A stretch of 64,000 nucleotides of DNA from Candidatus Acidulodesulfobacterium ferriphilum (lineage in GTDB: Bacteria > SZUA-79 > Acidulodesulfobacterales > Acidulodesulfobacteraceae): assembly GCA_004195035.1 (NCBI GenBank), contig SGBD01000004.1:162969-226968 (forward strand), written 5' to 3'. The position numbers and the translations under genes are program-made. Positions 43,241 to 51,977 of the stretch are shown one piece after another. Below the pieces are notes generated by a model. That model worked only from the letters and a program-made list of their open reading frames with translations, searched no databases and was not told the DNA's origin. Within the stretch, counting starts at the first letter, position 1. Every line of letters starts with the position of its first letter.

Positions 43241-44023
43241 TTATTTAAAAAGATTTTTGGAAATTTGTTTAATATGATTCGTTTCTTTATGTTTCTTATA
43301 ATATATATCTTTTTTAACCAAATTAACCGCATTTTGAAAAAGTTTGCTTTTCGGATTAAGCTTATAAGCAGTCTTAAGGTCTTGTAATGACAGCTCAAGT
43401 TCACCTATGCTATATTCGGCTCTTCCCTTTATAAAATAAGCATACGAATTTTTAGAATTATTCTTAATGACATTATTGGAGTAATATAATGCCTTTTTAA
43501 AGTGGTTCGGCTTGGAATTTTCGTATCCCATTGCCGTATTAAGCATTAAAATGTCAGATAGATGCCTGTCGTTTGCATACTTAAGTCCCTTTTTGTATAA
43601 CATAATGGCATAATTAATTTTGCCGGATTTTAACAAATTATTTCCCCTTAGAAGATAATTTAAAGCAATGCTATTTTTTACGGAATCTATAAATTTACCG
43701 GTGTTTTTGTTATTTTTATTGAGTTTTAAAATCGAAGCCAGAGATTTTTTATAGTAATGCGTGCTTAACTTATACTCTTTTAAAAATTGAAGAACATTGG
43801 CGGCAAGTTCGTATGTTTCTGGATTCTTACTTTCCCTTAAAGCCTCTTTGGATATTTTTAAAGCGGAATTATACTTTTTATTTTTAAGCAAGCCTACCGC
43901 CTTGTTATAATCCGCCTGCCATTTTAAAAGCGCGTAAGATGTATTGACGCTAAAAGGAATACCCGCCATAATAATGAATAAATTAAATAAGATATAAATA
44001 AACAAATTTTTTTTAAATTTCAT
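43241..44023 (-). CDS. Secreted TPR-repeat protein
   Basis: A 260-aa protein with a signal peptide (LFIYILFNLFIIMAGIPFSVNTSYA) and tetratricopeptide-like helix pairs from about residue 34 (NKAVGLLKNKKYNSALKISK, LRGNNLLKSGKINYAIMLYK, AYFIKGRAEYSIGELELSLQ). It is likely periplasmic or surface-associated and would mediate protein contacts. Its stop lies 5 bp before the propeller/phosphoesterase start, so the two are one unit downstream of receptor 3. Confidence 0.85.
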   Translation of the reverse strand: MKFKKNLFIYILFNLFIIMAGIPFSVNTSYALLKWQADYNKAVGLLKNKKYNSALKISKEALRESKNPETYELAANVLQFLKEYKLSTHYYKKSLASILKLNKNNKNTGKFIDSVKNSIALNYLLRGNNLLKSGKINYAIMLYKKGLKYANDRHLSDILMLNTAMGYENSKPNHFKKALYYSNNVIKNNSKNSYAYFIKGRAEYSIGELELSLQDLKTAYKLNPKSKLFQNAVNLVKKDIYYKKHKETNHIKQISKNLFK

Positions 44024-44056
44024 TTAAACCCCCTTTGAATTTAATTCCCGGTTTTT

Positions 44057-44140
44057 CTATAGCCCATATTTTTATTACAAAAAGTATATATGTGGGAAAT
44101 CATAGCGGTTCCCCACATATACTTGCTTTAACTGCTATAG
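44057..44140. other. Large interrupted hairpin between receptor 3 and the TPR gene
   Basis: Outer arms CTATAGC (44057-44063) and GCTATAG (44134-44140) enclose a long stem: AAGTATATATGTGGG (44082-44096) with CCCACATATACTT (44112-44124), with a 2-nt bulge. It lies in the 194-bp gap between receptor 3 and the TPR gene. It may adjust expression of the downstream genes (attenuation or mRNA stabilisation); no T-run follows directly. Confidence 0.55.
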
Positions 44141-44217
44141 AGAGAGGATAGAGATAAAGCCGAAGACTTAATTATTTATTATTTATTAAAGTTAAAACTT
44201 CTATGGCGCGATAACTA

Positions 44218-46584
44218 TTAAAACTTAAAATTAGCGGTTAAATAAAAAGTTCTCGGCGCTCCAGGATCAGCCAATATTGCACCAGCGCTTTCTCCTGTGC
44301 TTCCACCGAAATATGCACCGCTTGTAATATATTCAAAAGCATTGTACTGATGGTTAAATAGATTTAAAATGGAAAAATCTATGCCTAAAGTTTTAATATC
44401 CTGCTTTTTAAAGGCATGGGTCGTAAATTTGATTCCGGCGTTTGCTACATTATAACTTGGCATGGTTTGATTAGTCGGGGCGCCTGTCAAATTATTAAAC
44501 ATATATTCTTTGCCGTTATAAATATCCCAAAACTTCGGGGTTAAAGAAAAATTATAATTTCTAAATGGTATCTTATAAGAAAGACCTAAGTTAAAAGTCA
44601 AATCAGGAACATTTGATACAGGGAGATTATCATAATTTTCTTGATTAACGCCCGAAACATAACTGGTATAGTTTGTATGCAACATTTCAAGATTTGAATA
44701 AAGATGAAGATTTTTAACCGGATTATCTAATAAAGAAATATCGACACCGTTATAATTTGCGGATGCGTAAGCAAAATAAGTCGTATATACTGTGTTTACC
44801 AATATTGTCAAGGGGATAGCTTCATGTCCTAAATGATAAGTAAAATAGGTTGCGTTAAATACAAAATGATGTAAAAAATTAATATTGGATTTATTCAACA
44901 AAATTTTAAATCCTGCTTCATAATCCGTATCACGAATTCCCGAAACGCTTCCCGGATTGGCTGCGGCAGCAGAACTTGCAAGACCGACCGGATTTTGGAC
45001 GGTTTGAGAATAATTTCCATATAATCTAAGATAAGGAAAAAGTTGATAGCTTGCCCCTAAGGACGGCTCAGTTCCGAAAATCTGCCTTGAAAAACTGTAT
45101 GCGCTTGTTCCTGCAGCCGGGTCATTATAACTGGTAAATATATTGTGATAACCGACCCAGTCTAAGCCGGGTATAACCGTTAATTTGCCAAGATGAATCC
45201 CGTCTTGAATAAAGGTCGAAAATCCGGTTTCGGAATATCTATCATATTGAGTGCCAAACCATATAGGATTCCATGTTGCATATATATAATAGCCCCCAAA
45301 TTTTACATCGTTATACGGCAAATTTAATTTAAAAGTGAGCCTGTTCCCATAGTTATTGGAATAAGGGCTCCAGTCTTCGGAGGACGGCGCTCCGGGAATA
45401 TAATTATTTACCCTTAAATGCAAGCGGTATCCATGCCTGAACCACGGCATATCAGAAAATGTCAGGTTTGGAGATAACTGCAAATTCAATTTAGAATATG
45501 CCAATAAAATCTGGGTCTTAACTAATTTATACCACATATTATAAGGCAATGAGGAATAATAACCGGATGTTTGCTCGCTGTATAGGGGGGCGCCGCTCGC
45601 ATTTAAACCCTGTGTAGTAACTCCTTGAACGGGGGAAACAGGAATGAAATTTGGACGATAAGCCGAACTTCTTGCGGCGTAAGCCCCAAAGCTTAAAGAA
45701 CCGTTATTTAATGTTTTTATCGCCTTAGCAAAGAAAGCATACGAATGGGAAGGAGCATTAAAACTGCCCGTCCTGAAAGTATTTTCCCTGACATATCCGC
45801 CTGAAAAAATAAAATCCCAACCATTCGTCAAACCGGAACTTAAAGTAAAATTAGTATAATAAGTATTATAACTGCCCGTTCCAAGACTTATTTCTGCGGA
45901 AGGTTTTACCGTCGGTTGAACCGGTATAAAGTTTAGAGTTCCTCCTATACTGCCATACCACCGATTATAAGGATTTCCCGGACCGTAAATTACATTTATA
46001 CCTTCAATCATTGAAAGTATAGGAATCATGTTAGGCTGCCATGCGTTTCTCACATAATCGGTCATAGGAACTCCGTCAAATAAAACCATTACTTCATGAC
46101 GGGCAATAGACCCGCTGGCAGAACCCCATCCTTGTGAAAGCCCCCGCACATATACTTGACTCCTGTCCGACGGATTATTGCCGCCGTATGATCTTACGGA
46201 AACCCCGGGAGCCATTTGCAAAGCTTGAGCGGCATTGCCTACACCGGCATTTTCAATCTCATTTTTATTAATCACAACCTCCGATTGTGTTGATTTAAAT
46301 ATCTCCTTATTCGAGATAACCTTAATCTCTTTTTTTTCATAAGAAAGAAGTCTTCTAACGCCTGAAGAAGTTACAACGCCCAAACTTATTACGCCGTTAG
46401 AATTTTGTTGAGCAAACGCAAAGTTGCTCCGGCCTGCTATAAATAACAAAAATAAAGCCGCCAGGATTAATTTAAAATTCTTACCCTCCCCTCCCCTTTC
46501 ATTCCGGTTTTTCTTTTTACTTCGCGGTTCATTATCTCTTCTCCTAATAAGAATTTTTAGAAAATTAACGATTTTACCTTTCAT
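44218..46584 (-). CDS. TonB-dependent outer-membrane receptor 3
   Basis: A 788-aa receptor. A Lys/Arg-rich leader of about 35 residues precedes the signal-peptide core (LILAALFLLFIAGRSNFAFA). The plug shows IFKSTQSEVVINKNEIENAG, ALQMAPGVSVRSYGG, LFDGVPMTD and VIYGPGNPYNRWYGSIGGTLNFIP. The barrel ends YLTANFKF. It is paralogous to receptor 2. It heads a run receptor-TPR-propeller/phosphoesterase, which suggests that the phosphoesterase acts on a substrate linked to this receptor. The true start may be downstream of the annotated ATG. Confidence 0.92.
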   Translation of the reverse strand: MKGKIVNFLKILIRRRDNEPRSKKKNRNERGGEGKNFKLILAALFLLFIAGRSNFAFAQQNSNGVISLGVVTSSGVRRLLSYEKKEIKVISNKEIFKSTQSEVVINKNEIENAGVGNAAQALQMAPGVSVRSYGGNNPSDRSQVYVRGLSQGWGSASGSIARHEVMVLFDGVPMTDYVRNAWQPNMIPILSMIEGINVIYGPGNPYNRWYGSIGGTLNFIPVQPTVKPSAEISLGTGSYNTYYTNFTLSSGLTNGWDFIFSGGYVRENTFRTGSFNAPSHSYAFFAKAIKTLNNGSLSFGAYAARSSAYRPNFIPVSPVQGVTTQGLNASGAPLYSEQTSGYYSSLPYNMWYKLVKTQILLAYSKLNLQLSPNLTFSDMPWFRHGYRLHLRVNNYIPGAPSSEDWSPYSNNYGNRLTFKLNLPYNDVKFGGYYIYATWNPIWFGTQYDRYSETGFSTFIQDGIHLGKLTVIPGLDWVGYHNIFTSYNDPAAGTSAYSFSRQIFGTEPSLGASYQLFPYLRLYGNYSQTVQNPVGLASSAAAANPGSVSGIRDTDYEAGFKILLNKSNINFLHHFVFNATYFTYHLGHEAIPLTILVNTVYTTYFAYASANYNGVDISLLDNPVKNLHLYSNLEMLHTNYTSYVSGVNQENYDNLPVSNVPDLTFNLGLSYKIPFRNYNFSLTPKFWDIYNGKEYMFNNLTGAPTNQTMPSYNVANAGIKFTTHAFKKQDIKTLGIDFSILNLFNHQYNAFEYITSGAYFGGSTGESAGAILADPGAPRTFYLTANFKF

Positions 46585-46682
46585 TTCTTATCCTCCTAAA
46601 AAATAAGATTATGTCTTTCGTTTAATTTTAATTTTTAAATAAATTTGCTTTTAAAATTTAATTGAGACATAGTTTATCAAAC

Positions 46683-46767
46683 TAATGTTACGCTATTATT
46701 ACGATTGCGTTAAATTATTATTAATATTTGTTGCAAATTTGTTGCGATAATGTTACGGATGTAACAT
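46683..46767 (-). promoter_or_regulatory. Pho-box-like repeats upstream of receptor 3
   Basis: Minus-strand 11-mers TCGTAATAATA and GCGTAACATTA lie at 46683-46704, about 100 bp before the start codon. A second set at 46735-46767 reads CGTAACATTAT, CGCAACAAATT and TGCAACAAATA with perfect 11-bp phasing. Same architecture as at receptors 1 and 2. Confidence 0.65.
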
Positions 46768-46774
46768 TTAACCC

Positions 46775-46876
46775 AAAATTGCCGATAGAGATTTTTAAAT
46801 ATATCGCAATACATTAAAAACACTGGATTCCCGCTTTTGCGGGAATCCAGAAAAAGAAATTTCTATCGGCAATTTT
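46775..46876. repeat. MITE-like 102-bp palindromic element
   Basis: Perfect 15-bp terminal inverted repeats (AAAATTGCCGATAGA at 46775-46789, complement at 46862-46876) flank an internal perfect hairpin CTGGATTCCCGC-TTTT-GCGGGAATCCAG (46823-46850). The inner hairpin looks like widespread intergenic palindromic repeats, and the outer repeats like a small non-autonomous element. It lies directly beside the receptor 3 promoter repeats. Confidence 0.75.
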
Positions 46877-47068
46877 CAGATTTAATTTAATCATTGACTT
46901 ATTTAAAAATCTTATTTAAAGATATTATTAAATAACCGAAAATATGGCATAATAAGCCATAACGATATTTATAAAATTTATTTATTTGTGACATAAATCA
47001 ATGAATTCATTTTAATAAAAGTTTAAATTTAAATTAGCGCAAAAAGGCATAAAACAAGCGGAGGATAA

Positions 47069-47641
47069 ATGGAAACGATAAACGATATCATTTTAAATTA
47101 CTTGTCTTCCTTCAGCGATACCCGTAACGGCGGCAGATCGGTTAAATCTTTTTTGGAATCTTGGCTCTGCCTTACTTTAATCGCTCAAATAAACATCAAT
47201 AAACACTCCTATAAAAACAAAAACGATAAAGATAAATTAGAGTTTTTATTTAAAGACTTTAAGGCTAATATTGCCGCCATATTGAACGATAAGGATAATA
47301 TAGCAAAACTTAAAAATATCCTTGATATCGTGGAATCGGGCTGTCCGATATTAATAACAAAGTTTGACGATATTAAGGAAACGATGAGCAAAGCCGAAGG
47401 TATCGGAGATTTAAAAGAAAAAGAGCTTGATTATTTTATGGATTGCACCGTAAGTCTAATCCATCTGGGCAAAAATAAACTGTTTAAATCCTTCAGTCTG
47501 GATTCTTTAGCCGAAGATTACAGCAACTTTGATATTATATTTTGCGAAAATGCGTCTATATTAATATATAATATCATCAAAGCCGTTATTGCTCCCTCCG
47601 TTCAGACATTCCGAATATCCCCAAAAGGCTCGGAAGCATAA
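47069..47641 (+). CDS. Unknown cytoplasmic protein
   Basis: A 190-aa protein with a good ribosome-binding site (GGAGGATAA before the ATG). It is mostly helical, has no signal peptide or membrane segment, and carries scattered cysteines (ESGCPIL, MDCTVSLIHLG, IFCENAS). I do not recognise the family. It is divergent from receptor 3 and convergent with the lipoprotein gene at 47689, so it is probably monocistronic. Confidence 0.6.
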   Translation: METINDIILNYLSSFSDTRNGGRSVKSFLESWLCLTLIAQININKHSYKNKNDKDKLEFLFKDFKANIAAILNDKDNIAKLKNILDIVESGCPILITKFDDIKETMSKAEGIGDLKEKELDYFMDCTVSLIHLGKNKLFKSFSLDSLAEDYSNFDIIFCENASILIYNIIKAVIAPSVQTFRISPKGSEA

Positions 47642-47688
47642 TCACGAAATTAACTATGACGGATAAGTTTATACGCCCCGCCCCTAAC

Positions 47689-48120
47689 CTAATACCGCCA
47701 ATAAGGACATGGACATATCCACGGACCGAACGGGGGACCAAAATACCACTGCCGGTTATACCACAACCATCTGCGCCTTGCGCCCCTGATTGCGGCCCGC
47801 TCCTCTCTCGCCCTTATCCCTGTTTTAAGCATATAGTTCAGCACATTTGGGCAAACCCCCTGCTTATGCAGTTTTATTATTTCGCCTGCATTAAGGTAAA
47901 ATATCTCACCGCTTGCCCTTAACCTGTCAATTATTTCTTTTTGGGGAACATGATTTTTACACATCGATACAATCTGAGTGATAGAAAGGGGAGGCGGGGT
48001 AGGCTTTGTTACGGCGGCGCAACCGGAAACGGCTATACCTGTTATAAAAATTAAACTAACTATTAACGGCAGTTTTTTAAAATTCTTCCATGCCGCGTTT
48101 CCTGCCCGTTTCTTTTTCAT
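47689..48120 (-). CDS. Predicted lipoprotein, unknown function
   Basis: A 143-aa protein with a signal peptide and lipobox (LPLIVSLIFITGIAVSGC). A helical region (SITQIVSMCKNHVPQKEIIDRLRASG) resembles short helix-hairpin repeats that follow lipoboxes in several deltaproteobacterial lipoproteins. The tail is Trp/Tyr/Pro-rich (WYFGPPFGPWICPCPYWRY). I start at the ATG 48118-48120, preceded by AGGAGGG; a TTG seven codons earlier lacks such a site. It overlaps the 3' end of the preceding gene by 44 bp and is probably coupled to it. Confidence 0.65.
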   Translation of the reverse strand: MKKKRAGNAAWKNFKKLPLIVSLIFITGIAVSGCAAVTKPTPPPLSITQIVSMCKNHVPQKEIIDRLRASGEIFYLNAGEIIKLHKQGVCPNVLNYMLKTGIRAREERAAIRGARRRWLWYNRQWYFGPPFGPWICPCPYWRY

Positions 48121-48568
48121 CCCCTGTTCCCTCCTCTTCAAACCATTCTTTATCTTCCATTCCTTCTTCTTCGACTTCTTCCCTAATTTCTTCTTCGGAT
48201 TCCTGTCCCTTTTCTTCCTCTTGCTCCTCTTCCAAATCCTTTAAATCGGACAATAAGTTTGATGCGGTATTGTAATATTCCTCAAATCTTTCCGAATTAT
48301 CCGTGCCCAAAGAAGCCTCCAACAGTTTAATAATACTTTCAGCAAGATCAATATTTACTTGAATTTCTTCACTGTCTTTAATTATGAGTTTGCATTTGGC
48401 GGTATAAAGCTCCAGATGCTTTACGGCAATCTGGAGGTCTATCGCAATTTTTTTCTTAATCCTTTTTTTATAACTTTCGTCCATTTTCTTTTCATCTAAA
48501 ATCGCTTTTAAGATAAGTTCCGTTTTTTTTAGTAATTCAATGCCGCTTTCCTCTACATATAAATCCAT
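48077..48568 (-). CDS. Acidic coiled-coil protein, unknown
   Basis: A 163-aa soluble protein with a helical N-terminal two thirds (IELLKKTELILKAILDEKK, HLELYTAKCKLIIKDSEEI). The C-terminal tail (residues about 113-160) is almost entirely Glu/Asp/Lys. CGGAGG precedes the ATG. It overlaps the lipoprotein gene downstream. Not recognised. Low-complexity acidic tails are often disordered interaction segments. Confidence 0.6.
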   Translation of the reverse strand: MDLYVEESGIELLKKTELILKAILDEKKMDESYKKRIKKKIAIDLQIAVKHLELYTAKCKLIIKDSEEIQVNIDLAESIIKLLEASLGTDNSERFEEYYNTASNLLSDLKDLEEEQEEEKGQESEEEIREEVEEEGMEDKEWFEEEGTGDEKETGRKRGMEEF

Positions 48569-48650
48569 AATAATATCCTCCGTTTTATTTTTATTCTTAC
48601 TTTTTTACATCTTTTCATATCTTTTTCATATCTTTATAAAAACATTTAAC

Positions 48651-49841
48651 TTATGAAAGAAAGGTATCCTCGAACCCGTTTGCGTACCTGTCCCTGTCCG
48701 TCAGCGGATCAAGCCCCCATAGGTTTTCTACATATTTAAGTATCGAGGCATGCTCATGTCTGACATTCGAGATATATCCTTTTTTAACGAACGGAGAGAT
48801 AATTATGCATCCCACCCTCATTCCAAGCCCGTAGTAATCGACAACGGGGGGTACGACATGGTCGTAAAACCCGCCGCATTCGTCCCAGTTTAAAAATATT
48901 GCCGATTTCGAAAACAGACGGCTTTTTCTTAAAGCTTCAATCCGTTTTACGGTATAAAGCATGCCTGTTTTAACATCTGCCGGCGGATGCTCGGAATTTT
49001 TAAAATCCGGAACAAGCCAGCTGAACTTAGGGAGCATCCCCTTTTTTATATCCTCGAAATACTCATGGGCCGGCCTGATTTTATTCCATAACCTTTTATC
49101 TTTCATAAAACTTTCGAACCATATAACGGGAACCCAGTGGTGAACATACTTTTTTGGATTCGGCCAGCCTTCTACATATATTTTCCACGATATTTTTGCT
49201 TTTTCAAGCCTGTTGAATATCGTGGGAAACTCGTAAGGTTTTCTTGGAGGAGCGTCGGTTATATGTCCGTTTGACTGCCCCGCAATCTGATAAAGCCTGT
49301 TTGGCTGGGTCGGAGCCATAATGGAATGAAAATAGTTCTGGCATAGCGCGAAGCTGGAAGCGTATAAATAATAAGGGTATAAAGCCTTTTTAGTATCGTA
49401 ATAGCCCATTATAACCTTATAATCGTCAACCGGCTGATTTATCCCGTTTAAGAAATACCCGTCCATCCTGCCGTTATTGTATATCGTATGAAGGCCTTCC
49501 CATGAATGGTTGGGGTCAACGCGGTCGGGGGTTACATAATTAAAACCTAAATCGTAGGGCTTAATGCTTCCGCCCATGCCGTTGGTTATTCCAAGCTCTA
49601 AGACTCTTTCGGGCTGTCCGTTTATCGTTTTATCCATCATGCCGAAATAGTGGTCGAAACTCCTATTTTCCTGCATTATTAAGACGATATGTTCCGGCTT
49701 TTTAAATTTATTTTTAGCTAAACCGGCGGCGGAACTTACGCTATTGCCTAAAGCATCCGCATCTTTAAGCCCAAAACCGCCTAAAGCCAACCCGCCTAAA
49801 AAACCTAATCCCGTTAATTTTATAAAGTCTCTTCTGTTCAT
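48651..49841 (-). CDS. Tat-exported PF04185 phosphoesterase (phospholipase C / acid phosphatase-like)
   Basis: A 396-aa protein starting MNRRDFIKLTG, a twin-arginine signal, so it is exported folded. Phosphoesterase blocks are EHIVLIMQENRSFDHYFG, PNHSWEGLH, APTQPNRLY, SWLVPDFKNSEHPPAD, FLNWDECGGFYDHVVPP and RVGCIIISPFVKKGY. The enzyme family cleaves phosphate or phosphodiester bonds of phospholipids and other esters. Its promoter carries five phased 11-bp repeats of Pho-box type, which fits a phosphate-starvation phosphatase. Substrate choice cannot be read from the sequence. Confidence 0.9.
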   Translation of the reverse strand: MNRRDFIKLTGLGFLGGLALGGFGLKDADALGNSVSSAAGLAKNKFKKPEHIVLIMQENRSFDHYFGMMDKTINGQPERVLELGITNGMGGSIKPYDLGFNYVTPDRVDPNHSWEGLHTIYNNGRMDGYFLNGINQPVDDYKVIMGYYDTKKALYPYYLYASSFALCQNYFHSIMAPTQPNRLYQIAGQSNGHITDAPPRKPYEFPTIFNRLEKAKISWKIYVEGWPNPKKYVHHWVPVIWFESFMKDKRLWNKIRPAHEYFEDIKKGMLPKFSWLVPDFKNSEHPPADVKTGMLYTVKRIEALRKSRLFSKSAIFLNWDECGGFYDHVVPPVVDYYGLGMRVGCIIISPFVKKGYISNVRHEHASILKYVENLWGLDPLTDRDRYANGFEDTFLS

Positions 49842-49943
49842 ATTTCCTCCGCTATAAAAGGTTAAAACCGTCAGGTCAAAATCGTTCTTAAAAGCAACAA
49901 TAAAACAACAATTTAGATTAGTATAACACCGCGGGCATCGATT

Positions 49944-49998
49944 TTTTATTACAATTCTGTTAAATTTTTGTTAATTTTTATTACACTTTTGTTACATT
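49944..49998 (-). promoter_or_regulatory. Pho-box-like repeats upstream of the phosphoesterase gene
   Basis: Five repeats with cores GTAAC, GTAAT, TTAAC, TTAAC and GTAAT on the minus strand, spaced 11, 10, 11 and 11 bp, lie 103-157 bp before the start codon. The kup gene is divergent, so the site could affect both genes. Confidence 0.65.
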
Positions 49999-50082
49999 TT
50001 CGTAATAATTTTAGTGTATAATGATATCCTGTATTTTTTTTAAAAAATAATATAACTATTACTTCATTTTAATTTTAAATTT

Positions 50083-51954
50083 TTGAATAACCCGAGCTTA
50101 GACAAAGCCAAAAAGGTTTTAACCGAGAATAAATCTTTAAAAGCCCTCGGCATCGTATTTGGAGATATAGGAACAAGCCCTATATATACGATTGCCGTTA
50201 TTTTTGCTTACCTCAGGGTCACAAGCGAAAATGTATGCGGAGTTATATCTCTTATAATATGGACATTAATCCTTTTGGTCACAATCCAGTATGTCTGGTT
50301 TGCCATGGGTATAAGCGAAAGGAATGAAGGCGGAACGATAATACTCAAAAATATTATCGAAAAATACGCAAAATCGGCAAAAGAAATAGCATTTATATCC
50401 GTAATATCGTATATTGCATTATCGCTTTTAATAGGCGACTCGGTTATCACCCCCGCCATAAGTATTCTGAGCGCGGTCGAAGGCATAAACTTAATACCTG
50501 TTTTTAAAAATGTAACAACCGATACCGTTATTTTTATAGCCGTAATAATTACCGTCAGCCTGTTTTGGTATCAGCATAAGGGAACGGAAAAAATAGCAAA
50601 GATATTCAGCCCCGTAATGCTCTTATGGTTTGTCGTAATCGGCGCTTCGGGTTTCGCGTCGTTAATGTACACTCCAGAAATTTTATTAAGGGTTATAAAT
50701 CCTTATAACGCTTTAAGTTTTTTATTCAACGGAAGTATTTCCGCAAACCGCTTAATTTCCCACGGCATTATTTCCTTATTCGTGCTGTCTGATGTAATCC
50801 TCTCGGCAACCGGAGGCGAAGCCCTGTATGCCGATATGGGTCATATCGGAAGGGAACCCATTACTAAAGCATGGTATTTCGTATTTATTATGCTTGTTTT
50901 AAATTATACAGGACAGGGCGCTTTTTTACTGAGCCACAGAGCCGATAAGAATACATTTTTCGAGATGCTTTATTCGCAGTCCCATTTATTTTACTTCCCT
51001 ATTTTAATTTTAAGCATCTTAGCAACGATTATAGCGTCTCAGGCGGTTATAAGCGGCATATTCTCCATTGTTTACCAGCTTATAAACAACAGAATCATAC
51101 CCCTGTTAAAAATAGATTACAAGTCCAGCGAAATACAATCCCAAATATATATAAGCTTTGCAAACTGGTTTTTATTTATAAGCGTTTTAACGGCAATAAT
51201 AATGTTCAGGACATCCAGCAACCTTGCTATGGCTTACGGTCTTGCCGTCAGCGGAACCATGACCTTTACGGGCATTTTAATAAATATGCATTTTTATCAC
51301 AAAAAAAGATACTTTATGCTGTTTATATCGCTTATAACGACATTCGCCGATATTATGTTTTTGGCTTCAAATTTATTATATAAAACTGCCGAAGGGGGTT
51401 ATTTTGCATTAATAATAGCAACAATTCCGTTCATTACAATAATGCTATATACAAAAGGGCAGAAAAAACTGCATAGCGTATATAAGATGACGGATTTAAA
51501 AGTGTTTTTAAAAGAATATGAATATCGTTATAGTAATTTCACCAAATTAAAAGGAACATCCCTGTTTTTTGCCAGCCTTTCCGACAAGGTCTCTCCGTAT
51601 ATTGTCAAAACAATGTTTGATAATAATATAATGTATGAAAAAAACATATTTGTTTCCATAGAAAGAACCGAAAAACCTTACGGAATAACCGATGCGCTTA
51701 AAGAGGACATAGCCCCGGGACTCAGTCAGCTTGCCGTAAGCGCGGGATATTCCGAAGTGGTCGATGTGGAAGAGATATTAAAGCAGTACAATATCGACGA
51801 AACCGTTATATTTTATGGTTTTGAAGATATCGTCAGCACTAACCCGCTCTGGAGGATTTTTGCCCTAATTAAGAAATTATCCCCCTCTTTTGTAAGATTT
51901 TATAAGCTTCCTGCCGAAAAAGTGCATGGCGTAATGGTAAGGGTTAAAATGTGA
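50083..51954 (+). CDS. kup: Kup-type potassium transporter
   Basis: A 623-aa inner-membrane potassium:proton symporter with about 12 helices. The family block ALGIVFGDIGTSPIYT lies near the N-terminus. Further blocks are ISERNEGGTIIL, LIGDSVITPAISILSAVEG, TGGEALYADMGHIG and NYTGQGAFLL. A C-terminal cytoplasmic domain follows. The start is a TTG at 50083 without a clear ribosome-binding site; no in-frame ATG precedes the conserved region. It converges on rarA. Confidence 0.93.
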   Translation: MNNPSLDKAKKVLTENKSLKALGIVFGDIGTSPIYTIAVIFAYLRVTSENVCGVISLIIWTLILLVTIQYVWFAMGISERNEGGTIILKNIIEKYAKSAKEIAFISVISYIALSLLIGDSVITPAISILSAVEGINLIPVFKNVTTDTVIFIAVIITVSLFWYQHKGTEKIAKIFSPVMLLWFVVIGASGFASLMYTPEILLRVINPYNALSFLFNGSISANRLISHGIISLFVLSDVILSATGGEALYADMGHIGREPITKAWYFVFIMLVLNYTGQGAFLLSHRADKNTFFEMLYSQSHLFYFPILILSILATIIASQAVISGIFSIVYQLINNRIIPLLKIDYKSSEIQSQIYISFANWFLFISVLTAIIMFRTSSNLAMAYGLAVSGTMTFTGILINMHFYHKKRYFMLFISLITTFADIMFLASNLLYKTAEGGYFALIIATIPFITIMLYTKGQKKLHSVYKMTDLKVFLKEYEYRYSNFTKLKGTSLFFASLSDKVSPYIVKTMFDNNIMYEKNIFVSIERTEKPYGITDALKEDIAPGLSQLAVSAGYSEVVDVEEILKQYNIDETVIFYGFEDIVSTNPLWRIFALIKKLSPSFVRFYKLPAEKVHGVMVRVKM

Positions 51955-51977
51955 ATACTTGAAAATATAAAAAATAC

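Noticed and set aside
33788..46767. CRISPR-like or tandem-repeat array interpretation of the 11-bp repeats
   Set aside because: Copies are short, degenerate, few and tied to promoters; the pattern fits response-regulator binding sites.
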